Positions 48,691-57,641 of a DNA stretch of 64,000 bases are shown one piece after another (position 1 is the first letter of the stretch; each line of letters opens with the position of its first letter). Origin of the DNA: Alteromonas mediterranea DE (GTDB lineage Bacteria > Pseudomonadota > Gammaproteobacteria > Enterobacterales > Alteromonadaceae); assembly GCF_000020585.3 (NCBI RefSeq), contig NC_011138.3, positions 3,801,293-3,865,292 on the forward strand, written 5' to 3'. The position numbers and the translations under genes are program-made. The notes beneath the pieces were generated by a model. That model was not told the origin of the DNA. It saw only the letters and a program-made list of their open reading frames with translations, and did not search any database.

Positions 48691-49722
48691 GTGGTAAACG
48701 ATGTGCTAACAATTGGGGGTGAGAGCATTGCCCCTGGCGAAACAAAAAAGATTGAGTTAGAAATGCCGCCGCTTTATACGGCTACTAACATGAGCATTCC
48801 GGTGTATGTAAGACGTGGAAAGCGACCGGGCCCTACTATGTTTGTAAGTGCAGCCATTCATGGCGATGAACTAAACGGGATAGAAATCGTGGGGCGTTTA
48901 ATTCGTTCAAAAGCGATTGAGCGCATTAGGGGTACATTAATTGCGGTACCTATGGTTAACGTATATGGCGTACTCAATCAGTCTCGCTATTTACCAGACC
49001 GACGGGATTTAAACCGCAGTTTTCCAGGAAGCAAAAAAGGTTCTTTGGCCGGCCGTTTAGCGAACTTATTTTTTAAAGAAGTCGTAAGCAAGTGTGATGT
49101 AGGAATAGACCTTCACACTGGTGCAATACACCGCAGTAACCTTCCCCAGATTCGCGCCGATTTAGACGATGCAGCCGTGCTGGAAATGGCCAAAGCATTT
49201 GGTGTTCCTGTGTTACTCAATGCAGAATTACGGGACGGATCATTGCGAGAAGCGGCCAGCGCAAACGGTGTTAAAATCTTACTTTACGAGGCCGGGCAAG
49301 CACTGCGCTACGATGAGTTCTCTATACGAGCAGGTGTAAAAGGCATTATTAACACCATGCGTCATTTAGGCATGCTCAATAAAAGCCGCAGTAAGGGTCA
49401 TAGCATTGAACGTTTTATCGCCAGACAGAGCGGCTGGGTTCGTGCCCCGGAAAGCGGGTTTGTTACGCACTTAGCACAACTTGGCGATCATGTGGAAAAG
49501 GGTGACAAGCTGGCTATCATTGCAGACCCGTTTGGCAACTATCTAGATAGTATTGTCAGTCCTGCAGAAGGGGTCGTCATTGGTAAACAAAATATTCCAC
49601 TCACTCAAGAAGGTGAAGCGATTTATCACATTGCATACTTCTCTGAGCCTGATACCGTTGCAGAACACGTAGAGTTATTGCAAGACAATTTATTGCCACA
49701 AGAACAAGACCCTGGTTTATAA
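48691..49722 (+). CDS. AstE/aspartoacylase-like M14-fold zinc hydrolase
   Basis: 343 residues, succinylglutamate desuccinylase/aspartoacylase fold. Zinc site AAIHGDELNGIEIVG (His-x2-Glu) and VGIDLHTGAIHRSNLPQIRA (second His); DRRDLNRSFPGSKKGSLAGR; ILLYEAGQALRY with the catalytic Glu. A C-terminal lipoyl-like beta domain (about 255-330) has GFVTHLAQLGDHVEKGDKLA and DSIVSPAEGVVIG. Lies 48 bp after rimK and 17 bp before the next gene. A GTG start is assigned; the ribosome site (AGGA, about ten bases away) is moderate. The context suggests action on glutamyl or acyl-amino groups rather than arginine degradation. Confidence 0.85.
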   Translation: MVNDVLTIGGESIAPGETKKIELEMPPLYTATNMSIPVYVRRGKRPGPTMFVSAAIHGDELNGIEIVGRLIRSKAIERIRGTLIAVPMVNVYGVLNQSRYLPDRRDLNRSFPGSKKGSLAGRLANLFFKEVVSKCDVGIDLHTGAIHRSNLPQIRADLDDAAVLEMAKAFGVPVLLNAELRDGSLREAASANGVKILLYEAGQALRYDEFSIRAGVKGIINTMRHLGMLNKSRSKGHSIERFIARQSGWVRAPESGFVTHLAQLGDHVEKGDKLAIIADPFGNYLDSIVSPAEGVVIGKQNIPLTQEGEAIYHIAYFSEPDTVAEHVELLQDNLLPQEQDPGL

Positions 49723-49739
49723 AATTGGTATAACAATAA

Positions 49740-50174
49740 ATGAACAATAAAAAAATCGTTGGTGCGGTAGAGCTGTGTGACCTACCCAAACTTGCTATTA
49801 CTGACCTGAATGTGCGCGTGGATACGGGCGCAGCCACGTCTTCGTTACATGTAGACAATATCGAAGAATTTGAGCAAAACGGTGAGCTTTGGATTACCTT
49901 CGATATCCATCCAGATATTCACAACGTTGAGCGAGTGGTGCGCAGAGAAGCGCGAGTGGAAGGAAAGAAACGAGTCAAAAGCTCTACGGCTACACGGGAA
50001 AAGCGCTATGTGATAATTACGCCTATAATAATGGATGGGTACCAGTGGGATATACAGTTAACCCTTACTGACCGCTCTGAAATGACGTATCTTATGTTAC
50101 TTGGACGCGAAGCAATGAGCGGGCATTTTATTGTCGACCCAGAGCACGATTTTTTGCTTACGGGAAGAGACTAA
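49740..50174 (+). CDS. RimB-like retropepsin-fold putative zinc protease
   Basis: 144 residues: NVRVDTGAATSSLHVDNIEE with the aspartic-protease DTGA motif, ERVVRREARVEGKKRVKSST, YLMLLGREAMSGHFIVDPEH. This matches the family annotated as RimK/LysX-associated ATP-dependent zinc protease (DUF785), named RimB in Pseudomonas. Third gene of the rimK cluster. Its real catalytic chemistry is not settled: the fold is a retropepsin one. Confidence 0.88.
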   Translation: MNNKKIVGAVELCDLPKLAITDLNVRVDTGAATSSLHVDNIEEFEQNGELWITFDIHPDIHNVERVVRREARVEGKKRVKSSTATREKRYVIITPIIMDGYQWDIQLTLTDRSEMTYLMLLGREAMSGHFIVDPEHDFLLTGRD

Positions 50175-50242
50175 TTATCACCACGCGTTGAAAGGCCAGA
50201 CGATAGGTGGTGGGCTTCACCGGAATAAATAAAGTGAACTTT

Positions 50243-51214
50243 ATGGACATGTGGACTAAACAACTAGGGTGGGTCGCGTTACTACTAAGTACTGTGACGT
50301 CTTTCACTATTAGTGCTCAAGAAGTCGTGGCGAGTAAGGTTCAAAGTGAGCTACCCCACACTGTTATTCGGCTGCCAAATGTTCATCCCGGCAGAGATGC
50401 CGTGTACGCGTATGCAAAAACACTTTTAGCAGAGTCGTTACGTGTTACAAAGGCCCAATATGGCACATTTGAGCTTTTAGTCAGCGACCAAGAAACAGCG
50501 CAAGAGCGTCAATTGCGAAGCCTTGAACACAATATGCTAGACGTAACCTGGAGTGTGACCTCTAAAGAACGGGAACGTCAGTTTTTGCCTATCCGTATCC
50601 CTATTATGGCCGGGCTTTTTGGTAAACGAGCTCTATTTGTAAAGGCAGGTGACACTCGATTAAAAGGCGTGGAAACCCTTCAGGATTTACAAGCTTTCAG
50701 AGCCGTCTTGGGCTATGACTGGCCCGATACAAAAATTTTTCGCGCCAACGATATCCCAGTATTAGAAACCACATACCGCGCCTCTTTCCGTATTGTATCG
50801 GAAGGCTTTGCAGACATGTTTCCTCGTAGCGTAATGGAAATTCATGAAGAGGCCCAAGATGATACCCTTTCACGTGATCTCGTCATAGATCAAAACCTTA
50901 TCATTGCTTACCCAAGCCCCATATTTTTCTTCGTAAGTAGCGATAACCAAGCGTTGGCTAACCGTATTACCGAAGGTTTACTGACTTTGTTTGAAACGGG
51001 TAAATTTCAGGCGCTATTAGTGGCAAATGCTAATTTTAAGCAGGGCATGTCGCTTATTGAAGAGCGAACCGTGATAGGCATTGAAAACCCATTTTTGAGT
51101 GAACAAAGCCGTTTGGCGCTAGAGAAGTTTCTTCCCGAGTTTTCTGCGTCAAAGCCTTTAGAAGATTTTGAGGCTACTGAGATGGCGGTTCCAGTTCAAG
51201 TTGAGAAGCAATAA
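50243..51214 (+). CDS. Exported solute-binding-protein-like protein
   Basis: About 323 residues with a signal peptide (MDMWTKQLGWVALLLSTVTS, cut near ISAQE). The rest looks like a periplasmic binding fold: AKTLLAESLRVTKAQYGTFE, NMLDVTWSVTSKERERQFLP, RIPIMAGLFGKRALFVKAGD, IIAYPSPIFFFVSSD. No transport partners are near. It is 68 bp after the rimK cluster, so could be its fourth gene, and its last 41 bp overlap the convergent response-regulator gene. The GTG at 50207 is open but would put a polar stretch before the signal. Function unknown. Confidence 0.7.
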   Translation: MDMWTKQLGWVALLLSTVTSFTISAQEVVASKVQSELPHTVIRLPNVHPGRDAVYAYAKTLLAESLRVTKAQYGTFELLVSDQETAQERQLRSLEHNMLDVTWSVTSKERERQFLPIRIPIMAGLFGKRALFVKAGDTRLKGVETLQDLQAFRAVLGYDWPDTKIFRANDIPVLETTYRASFRIVSEGFADMFPRSVMEIHEEAQDDTLSRDLVIDQNLIIAYPSPIFFFVSSDNQALANRITEGLLTLFETGKFQALLVANANFKQGMSLIEERTVIGIENPFLSEQSRLALEKFLPEFSASKPLEDFEATEMAVPVQVEKQ

Positions 51215-51818
51215 GCACCGCCTGCGTGCGATTATTTATTCCTAGCTTTTTGAAGATAGCCGTAACGTGGGCTTTCACGGTAGCCTCAGCAATATCTAAG
51301 TTAAAGCCAATTTGCTTATTCAACAACCCATCTCGCATGTAACACAATACTTTGTATTGCGATGGGGTAAGCGATGCTACCTTATCTGCTAACTCAGAAA
51401 ACGCTTCGTTCACTTCATCAACATTTTCACTTAAGTTTTCAGGTAACCATACGTCGCCATCTAAAATCGCTTCTACGGCATTAGCAATGTCTTGTGCACT
51501 GGCAGTTTTAGGGATAAAGCCAAGTGCGCCAACACTAATTATTTTCGAGATGAGAGTGGTATCTTCGGTTCCCGACACGACTGCAACGGGAAGTTCAGGA
51601 AAGAGTTTACGAATGTGCAATAAGCCGAACAAATCATTGCTGCCCGGCATATGTAAATCGAGTAACAGCAAATCGATATCCTCGTTATTAAGAATATCGA
51701 CTGTGGTGGTTAAGTCGCCAGCCTCTTTAAGCGTTAAGGCTGGCAATGACAACGATAACGCGCCTCTTAGTGCATCGCGATACAGCGGATGATCATCAGC
51801 GATTAGAAGGGTTATCAT
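51174..51818 (-). CDS. crbR: CrbR-like LuxR/NarL-family response regulator
   Basis: 214 residues. Receiver (1-120): TLLIADDHPLYRDALRGALS, phosphoacceptor in DLLLLDLHMPGSND, Lys in LGFIPKTASAQD. LuxR-type helix-turn-helix (about 150-205): LTPSQYKVLCYMRDGLLNKQ, IGFNLDIAEATVKAHVTAIF, KKLGINNRTQAVLIA. It follows acs by 17 bp on the same strand with AAGGA before ATG, so the two form an operon. The CrbS-like kinase at 43251 is the likely partner; in studied bacteria this pair activates acs. Confidence 0.88.
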   Translation of the reverse strand: MITLLIADDHPLYRDALRGALSLSLPALTLKEAGDLTTTVDILNNEDIDLLLLDLHMPGSNDLFGLLHIRKLFPELPVAVVSGTEDTTLISKIISVGALGFIPKTASAQDIANAVEAILDGDVWLPENLSENVDEVNEAFSELADKVASLTPSQYKVLCYMRDGLLNKQIGFNLDIAEATVKAHVTAIFKKLGINNRTQAVLIASQLELEPPSQ

Positions 51819-51835
51819 TGTCTATATCCTTAGTT

Positions 51836-53782
51836 TTACTTATTTAGACGTTCCTCTATCAGTGTATCAACAACCGACGGATCCGCCAATGTAGAAGTGT
51901 CACCTAATTGCTCGTGCTCGTTAGCCGCGATTTTTCTAAGAATGCGGCGCATAATTTTACCCGAGCGGGTTTTGGGTAAACCGTGTGACCACTGAATCAT
52001 ATCGGGCGTGGCTATTGGACTAAGCTCTTGGCGTACCCACGCTTTAAGCTCTTTGGTTAGCGCTTCGTCTGCTTCAACCCCTTCATTTGGTGTCACGTAA
52101 ACGTAAATGCCCTGCCCTTTAATATCGTGAGGAAAACCTACTACCGCAGCTTCCGCCACTTTAGGATGAGCAACCAGCGCACTTTCAATTTCTGCGGTGC
52201 CTAGGCGGTGACCTGACACGTTTAACACGTCATCTACGCGGCCAGTGATCCAATAGAAACCATCTTCATCACAGCGGGCACCGTCACCGGTAAAGTACAC
52301 CCCTTTGTATGCACTAAAATACGTATTGATAAAACGCTGATGGTCGCCGTATACCGTGCGCGCTTGGCTTGGCCAACTGTCTTTAATCACCAAGTTACCT
52401 TCGGCCGCTCCCTCTAACTCTTTGCCATCTGCATCAAACAACGCCGGCTGAATACCAAAGAAAGGGCGACTGGCTGAGCCTGGTTTTAATTCCGTCGCAC
52501 CGGGTAGTGGTAAAATCATGTGACCACCGGTTTCGGTTTGCCACCACGTATCGATAATGGGGCAGCGGCCTTGACCAATCACGCGGTGATACCATTCCCA
52601 CGCTTCAGGGTTAATCGGCTCACCCACGGTGCCAAGTAAACGCAGTGATGATAAATCGCAACCTTCAGCGGGCGCATCGCCGTGAGCCATTAGCGCACGA
52701 ATAGCCGTAGGCGCAGTGTAAAGGCTATTTACTTTGTACTTCTCTACCACTTGAGCAATGCGCTTAACATCTGGGTACGTCGGAACCCCCTCAAAAAAGA
52801 CTTGCGAAGCGGCGTTAACCATAGGGCCGTACACCATGTAGCTGTGGCCTGTAATCCAACCCACATCAGCCGTACACCAGTAAACATCATCGTCTTTATA
52901 GTCGAATGCATATTTAAAGGTCATGGCAGAATACAACAGGTACCCCCCTGTGGTATGCACCACGCCTTTGGGCGTTCCCGTTGAACCTGATGTATAAAGA
53001 ATAAATAGCGGGTCTTCCGCGTTCATTACCTCTGGCTCACACTGGGCAGACATGCCGTCTACGGCATCTTGCCACCACACATCATGCTTTTCGTTCCAAT
53101 CAACGTCACCACCAGTAAGTTTATGGACCAGTACGTGAGTAATCGACGGGCATGCATCGCCTGCCAGCGCTTTATCTACATTCGCTTTTAAGGGAATGCT
53201 TCTTCCAGCACGGCGTCCTTCATCAGCCGTAATAACGACTTTTGCACTGCTGTCGTTAATGCGATCGGCAATGGCGTTTGGCGAGAAGCCGCCAAAGATC
53301 ACCGAGTGAACAGCCCCTATTCGGGCACAGGCAAGCATAGCGTAAGCCGCCTCTGGCACCATTGGCATATAGATAGCTACACGGTCACCTTTTGCTACGC
53401 CCATGCCTTTCAGTGCATTCGCTAACTTACATACTTCGTAGTGCACTTCTTGGTAGGTAATATCTTGACTATCTTCAGGAGAGTCACCTTCCCAATGAAA
53501 GGCAACCTTAGTGGCATTATTAGCAAGATGGCGGTCGATACAGTTATAGCTGGCGTTTAGCTCACCGTCTTCAAACCATTTGATAGACACGTCGTTTTCA
53601 CCAAAATGCGTGTTTTTAATTTTGGTTGGCTTTTGGTACCACTCAAGAATAGACGCATGTTCGCCCCAAAACGCTTCGGGTTGATCTATAGATTGCTTGT
53701 ACATTTCGTCATATTGCGACGCATTAAGATGTGTAGACTGAAGGATATTCTCAGGTACAGGATAAGTTTTGCCGGCGGTCAT
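51836..53782 (-). CDS. acs: Acetyl-CoA synthetase
   Basis: 648 residues from ATG 53782. AMP-binding motif [56 protein letters not shown]; and the acetylation-site segment [17 protein letters not shown]. It activates acetate to acetyl-CoA by way of acetyl-AMP. GGAGG eight bases before the ATG decides the start; the frame is open seven codons further. First gene of acs-crbR, divergent from the DcaP-family porin across a gap with three GACYWTRGTC-like elements. Confidence 0.96.
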   Translation of the reverse strand: MTAGKTYPVPENILQSTHLNASQYDEMYKQSIDQPEAFWGEHASILEWYQKPTKIKNTHFGENDVSIKWFEDGELNASYNCIDRHLANNATKVAFHWEGDSPEDSQDITYQEVHYEVCKLANALKGMGVAKGDRVAIYMPMVPEAAYAMLACARIGAVHSVIFGGFSPNAIADRINDSSAKVVITADEGRRAGRSIPLKANVDKALAGDACPSITHVLVHKLTGGDVDWNEKHDVWWQDAVDGMSAQCEPEVMNAEDPLFILYTSGSTGTPKGVVHTTGGYLLYSAMTFKYAFDYKDDDVYWCTADVGWITGHSYMVYGPMVNAASQVFFEGVPTYPDVKRIAQVVEKYKVNSLYTAPTAIRALMAHGDAPAEGCDLSSLRLLGTVGEPINPEAWEWYHRVIGQGRCPIIDTWWQTETGGHMILPLPGATELKPGSASRPFFGIQPALFDADGKELEGAAEGNLVIKDSWPSQARTVYGDHQRFINTYFSAYKGVYFTGDGARCDEDGFYWITGRVDDVLNVSGHRLGTAEIESALVAHPKVAEAAVVGFPHDIKGQGIYVYVTPNEGVEADEALTKELKAWVRQELSPIATPDMIQWSHGLPKTRSGKIMRRILRKIAANEHEQLGDTSTLADPSVVDTLIEERLNK

Positions 53783-53864
53783 AAAGATTGCCTCCAATAT
53801 CAATAATGTAAAATTCTTGTTGTATGGTGAAACACTCTAGCCATTCACTCACAAAGCAAAATGA

Positions 53865-53954
53865 GACTTTGGTCTTAACAACCTCCTACTTAGGTTCTCG
53901 TAACGAAGAATTAGTGTAAAAATACTGCGACTATAGTCTTATGCGACCATAGGC
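53865..53954. promoter_or_regulatory. Three GACYWTRGTC-like elements in the acs/porin divergent promoter
   Basis: GACTTTGGTC (53865-53874), GACTATAGTC (53929-53938, perfect palindrome) and GACCATAGGC (53945-53954). The last two lie in a 16-base tandem repeat, TGCGACTATAGTCTTA then TGCGACCATAGGCTTA. Spacings are 64 and 16 bases. The elements match those between the symporter and kinase genes (43139-43198). Confidence 0.6.
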
Positions 53955-54040
53955 TTATTTAATTTTGAAATAATACGTACACAATCAGCAATGTTAACGT
54001 TGAATTTACATTTATTTAACCACATTTTGGAACAGACACG

Positions 54041-55204
54041 ATGAAAGCTAAAATAAAAAATACGGCTACCGCGGTAGCATTGTGCCTAGCGGCATCTAGC
54101 GGCGCGGCGCAAGCAGCAACAATCGGCGACACAAGTGTGAAATTCACAGGCTATATCAAAGTCGATGCGATGGTAAGCGACTACTCTGACGGCACCATTG
54201 CCTCGGGAAGCGTAGGCCGCGACTTTTACATTCCTTCACTAACTCCGGTTGGTGGCGTTGACGAAGACCCACAATTTGATGCCCACATCAGAACCTCACG
54301 ATTCCGCTTTGCAACGTCAACGCCTACGGCTGAAGGCGATACCATAAACGGTGTATTCGAACTCGACTTCCTTGTAACTAGCGGCGGTGATGAGCGAATC
54401 AGTAACTCCTACACTCCGCGAGTACGCCACGCGTACTTAACTTACAAGAATTGGTTGGTGGGCCAAACATGGACGACCTTTATGGACGTAGGTTCATTAC
54501 CAGAATCACTTGATTTTATTGGTACCACTGACGGCATCACCTTTGCCCGTCAAGTCATGGTGAGATACACCAACGGCGGGCTGCAGATTGCGTTAGAAAA
54601 TCCTGAGTCGACTATCACCCCCTTGGGAGGTGGCGGTCGTATAACAAGTGACGATAGCAGCGTGCCTGATTTAGTAGCAGCTTACACGTCCAAACAAGAT
54701 TGGGGTTATGTAAAAGTGGCAGGCTTACTTCGCCAGCTTTCCTACGATAACGCCGCAGGAATTGATGCAGATGAAACCAGCTTCGGCGTATCAGTTACCG
54801 GTAAATACAACTTGGCAAATGGCGATGACATCCGCTTCACGTTCAATTCAGGTAAAGGTCTAGGACGATATTCAGCCCTTAACGCTGCCAATGGCGCTGT
54901 ACTGACAGAAAGTGGCGACCTTGAAGCAATCGACTCTACCGGTTACGGCATTGCGTATCGCCACAAGTGGAGCGATAAAGCGCGCAGCAGCATCATGTTT
55001 TCAGCATTTGAGGCTGATAATGACGCAACGCTTACGGGGATGGCAGTAACCGAAAGCACATACAGTACACGCGTTAACTACTTATACTCGCCAACAAAAG
55101 CACTGACCGTGGGCGCAGAGTACGCATTTGCTCATCGTGAAGTTGAAGCAGGTTTAGAAGGTGATATGAATCGCTTCCAAGTTTCAGCGAAGTATGCGTT
55201 TTAA
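54041..55204 (+). CDS. DcaP-family outer-membrane porin
   Basis: 387 residues. Signal peptide (about 1-25, SSGAAQAAT), then VKFTGYIKVDAMVSDYSDG, TSRFRFATSTPTAEGDTING, LVGQTWTTFMDVGSLPESLD, ending in the terminal aromatic (RFQVSAKYAF) typical of beta barrels. The DcaP family forms trimeric channels for small organic anions. It is divergent from acs and may provide outer-membrane passage for acetate or dicarboxylates; that is inferred from position and the shared operator-like elements. Confidence 0.88.
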   Translation: MKAKIKNTATAVALCLAASSGAAQAATIGDTSVKFTGYIKVDAMVSDYSDGTIASGSVGRDFYIPSLTPVGGVDEDPQFDAHIRTSRFRFATSTPTAEGDTINGVFELDFLVTSGGDERISNSYTPRVRHAYLTYKNWLVGQTWTTFMDVGSLPESLDFIGTTDGITFARQVMVRYTNGGLQIALENPESTITPLGGGGRITSDDSSVPDLVAAYTSKQDWGYVKVAGLLRQLSYDNAAGIDADETSFGVSVTGKYNLANGDDIRFTFNSGKGLGRYSALNAANGAVLTESGDLEAIDSTGYGIAYRHKWSDKARSSIMFSAFEADNDATLTGMAVTESTYSTRVNYLYSPTKALTVGAEYAFAHREVEAGLEGDMNRFQVSAKYAF

Positions 55205-55227
55205 TTCAGCCTTTCAATAGACCCTAT

Positions 55228-55251
55228 GAAAACGGCGCCTGCGCCGTTTTC
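55228..55251. terminator. Bidirectional terminator between porin and Na+/Pi cotransporter genes
   Basis: GAAAACGGCGC (55228-55238) and GCGCCGTTTTC (55241-55251) are exact 11-base complements with a two-base gap (in practice a four- to six-base loop), between convergent genes. Confidence 0.85.
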
Positions 55252-55268
55252 ATCATTCCCTCGACGTA

Positions 55269-56423
55269 CTACATCGTAGTAAAAATAATCCCCAATGGCA
55301 TGATAAAGAACAAGCCACCTATGTAGGCTGCTCCATACATTTTACGCTCTGCTGCTATAACAGATAATTGATAGGAAAGGTTAAGCGGAATGTTACGCAA
55401 TAGCGGAAAGCCGTAAATAAGCGTTACGCCCAGTACATTGTAAATCAGATGAACAAAAGCAATTTGTAATGCAAACCCACTATTTACTCCCACTACGCCT
55501 AGTGCCGCGATTAGCGCAGTAATGCAGGTACCAATATTGGCACCTAAGGTGAACGGGTAGATGTCTTTTGCCTTTAGAATACCGCTGCCAACCAAAGGCA
55601 CCATGAGCGATGTGGTTGTTGATGACGATTGCACTAACACAGTCATTACCGCACCTGATGCAATGCCGGAAAGTGGCCCTTTACCAATGCTAGTATGCAA
55701 TAGCGCTTTAGCCTTCCCCACCATGAGCGATTTCATAATTTTGCCCATATAGGTGATAGAAAACATAATAAGCCCAATACCCAAAATAATCTTAGCCACG
55801 CCAGGGTAAATAGAAGGCAAAAATGAAAATACGTGGGTAGCAAGGTCGGTAACAGGTTGGGTTGCCACTTTTATTGGGTTAACACCATCAACCCCAATGG
55901 CTTGTCCGGTATGAAAAATTGCGACCATTTGAGCGCTTAAATATTCCAAAATACCAAATGCCATTTCTAAGGGTAAAAATATCAGCACTGATAACACGTT
56001 AAAAAAATCGTGTATGGTGGCGGCGTTAAAGGCCCGTTGAAATTCTTCTTTTCTTGCTACGTGGCCTAGGCTCACCAGGGTGTTAGTAATACTTGTACCA
56101 ATATTAGCTCCCATCATCATGGGTATCGCAATAGTAATAGGTAAACCACCGGCTACCATGCCCACAATAATAGACGTGACCGTACTAGAAGATTGAATAA
56201 GTGCAGTGGATACCATGCCAATAATTAACCCCATCACAGGGTTAGAAGCGAAGCTAAAAAGCGCTTTGGCATGATCGCCAGTGGCAAATTTGAACCCGCT
56301 GCCAATCATACTAACAGCAAGTAACATAACGTAAACTAGGAGCACTAAGAGTAACCACTGACGCCAATTATGTGTTTTTTGAAGGGCGTCGTTCTGGGCT
56401 AGCTGTGGGTCGGTCATTGACAT
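55269..56423 (-). CDS. Na+/phosphate cotransporter (NptA/PNaS family)
   Basis: About 384 residues, eight or more membrane segments. Two inverted family repeats carry the QSSS signature: ALIQSSSTVTSIIVGMVAGG and TVLVQSSSTTTSLMVPLVGS, each followed by GANIGT (MMGANIGTSITN, TLGANIGTCITA). It couples Na+ entry to phosphate uptake or, in some bacteria, export. No PhoU-like tail. The start is uncertain: ATGs at 56423 and 56417 and a GTG at 56432 share the frame and none has a strong ribosome site. Confidence 0.9.
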   Translation of the reverse strand: MSMTDPQLAQNDALQKTHNWRQWLLLVLLVYVMLLAVSMIGSGFKFATGDHAKALFSFASNPVMGLIIGMVSTALIQSSSTVTSIIVGMVAGGLPITIAIPMMMGANIGTSITNTLVSLGHVARKEEFQRAFNAATIHDFFNVLSVLIFLPLEMAFGILEYLSAQMVAIFHTGQAIGVDGVNPIKVATQPVTDLATHVFSFLPSIYPGVAKIILGIGLIMFSITYMGKIMKSLMVGKAKALLHTSIGKGPLSGIASGAVMTVLVQSSSTTTSLMVPLVGSGILKAKDIYPFTLGANIGTCITALIAALGVVGVNSGFALQIAFVHLIYNVLGVTLIYGFPLLRNIPLNLSYQLSVIAAERKMYGAAYIGGLFFIMPLGIIFTTM

Positions 56424-56530
56424 AATACGCACGGTTTAATACATGAAAAGGCCATAGTATGACGTGCGTATTACACAAAAATGACGGGAGTACGCATGCC
56501 TCCCGCCAGTTCTAATGGGCTATGAGGGGC

Positions 56531-57583
56531 TTAGAAGCCCATAGGATATTGCCTTAGCACACTGTGAACGTCATCTAAGGTTTCTTGAGAAAGCGATAAG
56601 TCGAACGCATCAATATTCTCTTTTAGCTGGGGCATCGTTGTTGCGCCGATAATAGTAGAAGTGACGCCAGGGACCTGCTGACACCAGGCTAACGCAAGTT
56701 GAGACGGCGTAATTCCGGCCTTTTTGGCAATCTGCATGTACTCAGCGGTGGCAGCCTGCGCCGGCGGCTTATCTCTAAATAGTCCCATTCGCTGTGCTAA
56801 TGTCCACCGGCTTCCTTCAGGACGCGCCCCCTTTTGATATTTACCGCTTAACATTCCCGTTGCTAAAGGCGACCAGGGCAAATAAGCAATATTCTCTAGT
56901 TCACACATTTCTATCAGATACGGCCAATCTTTTGCGTGAAGTAGACTAAATTCATTTTGAATGGAAACAGGAAGTGGGATATCCATTTCATTACATAGCA
57001 TCAAAAATGTGTGAATTCCCCATGGCGTATCATCCGACAATCCCCAATGCCTTATTTTTCCTTCATCAAGGGCGCGCTTAATTCCGGTTAGTATATCTCG
57101 CATACCATCAAGTTCTTGCTCCCTATTGGTCTTCGTAGGGTTCGCGCCATCAGGCCAGTGCTTACCAAAGTGAGGGGTGACTCGATTAGGCCAATGAAGT
57201 TGATAAACATCGATATAATCGGTATTCAGGCGTTCTAATGAATACGTTAACGCATTGGCGATTGCATCGGCGGTAATAGGCCCTGCATTGCGAATATACT
57301 TTAAACCGCTACCTGCAATTTTAGTCATCAGTACAATATCAGCGCGCTTTGACGGGTTGCGCGAGAGCCAATTCCCGATCACGCGCTCTGTATCGCCGTA
57401 CGTATCAACATTGGGCGGCACTGGGTACATTTCTGCGGTATCGATAAAATTAACGCCTTTATCAAGGGCGTATGCTAGTTGCTCATCTGCGTCTTGCTGA
57501 GTGTTTTGAATACCCCATGTCATTGTACCTAAACACACGTCAGACACTTGTAAATCGCTAGTTCCTAAGCGGTTAAACTTCAT
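56531..57583 (-). CDS. tas: Tas-like aldo/keto reductase
   Basis: 350 residues. AKR tetrad: Asp in GVNFIDTAEMYPVPP, Tyr in the same segment, Lys in IVLMTKIAGSG, His in DVYQLHWPNRVTPHF. NADP-binding end TSTIIGATTMPQLKENIDAF. AEMYPVPP and HWPNR are the hallmarks of E. coli Tas and relatives. Physiological substrate unknown. TAAAAGGTAGAAGC before ATG. Single gene; the receptor-like gene upstream is 58 bp away on the same strand. Confidence 0.88.
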   Translation of the reverse strand: MKFNRLGTSDLQVSDVCLGTMTWGIQNTQQDADEQLAYALDKGVNFIDTAEMYPVPPNVDTYGDTERVIGNWLSRNPSKRADIVLMTKIAGSGLKYIRNAGPITADAIANALTYSLERLNTDYIDVYQLHWPNRVTPHFGKHWPDGANPTKTNREQELDGMRDILTGIKRALDEGKIRHWGLSDDTPWGIHTFLMLCNEMDIPLPVSIQNEFSLLHAKDWPYLIEMCELENIAYLPWSPLATGMLSGKYQKGARPEGSRWTLAQRMGLFRDKPPAQAATAEYMQIAKKAGITPSQLALAWCQQVPGVTSTIIGATTMPQLKENIDAFDLSLSQETLDDVHSVLRQYPMGF

Positions 57584-57641
57584 TTTGCTTCTACCTTTTA
57601 ATGCAATAATGAGTTGACCGCTTACATTAGAAAACCTTCGT

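Noticed and set aside
51352..51792. 146-codon plus-strand frame opposite the LuxR-type regulator
   Set aside because: Serine-rich shadow of a clear response-regulator gene; no ribosome site.
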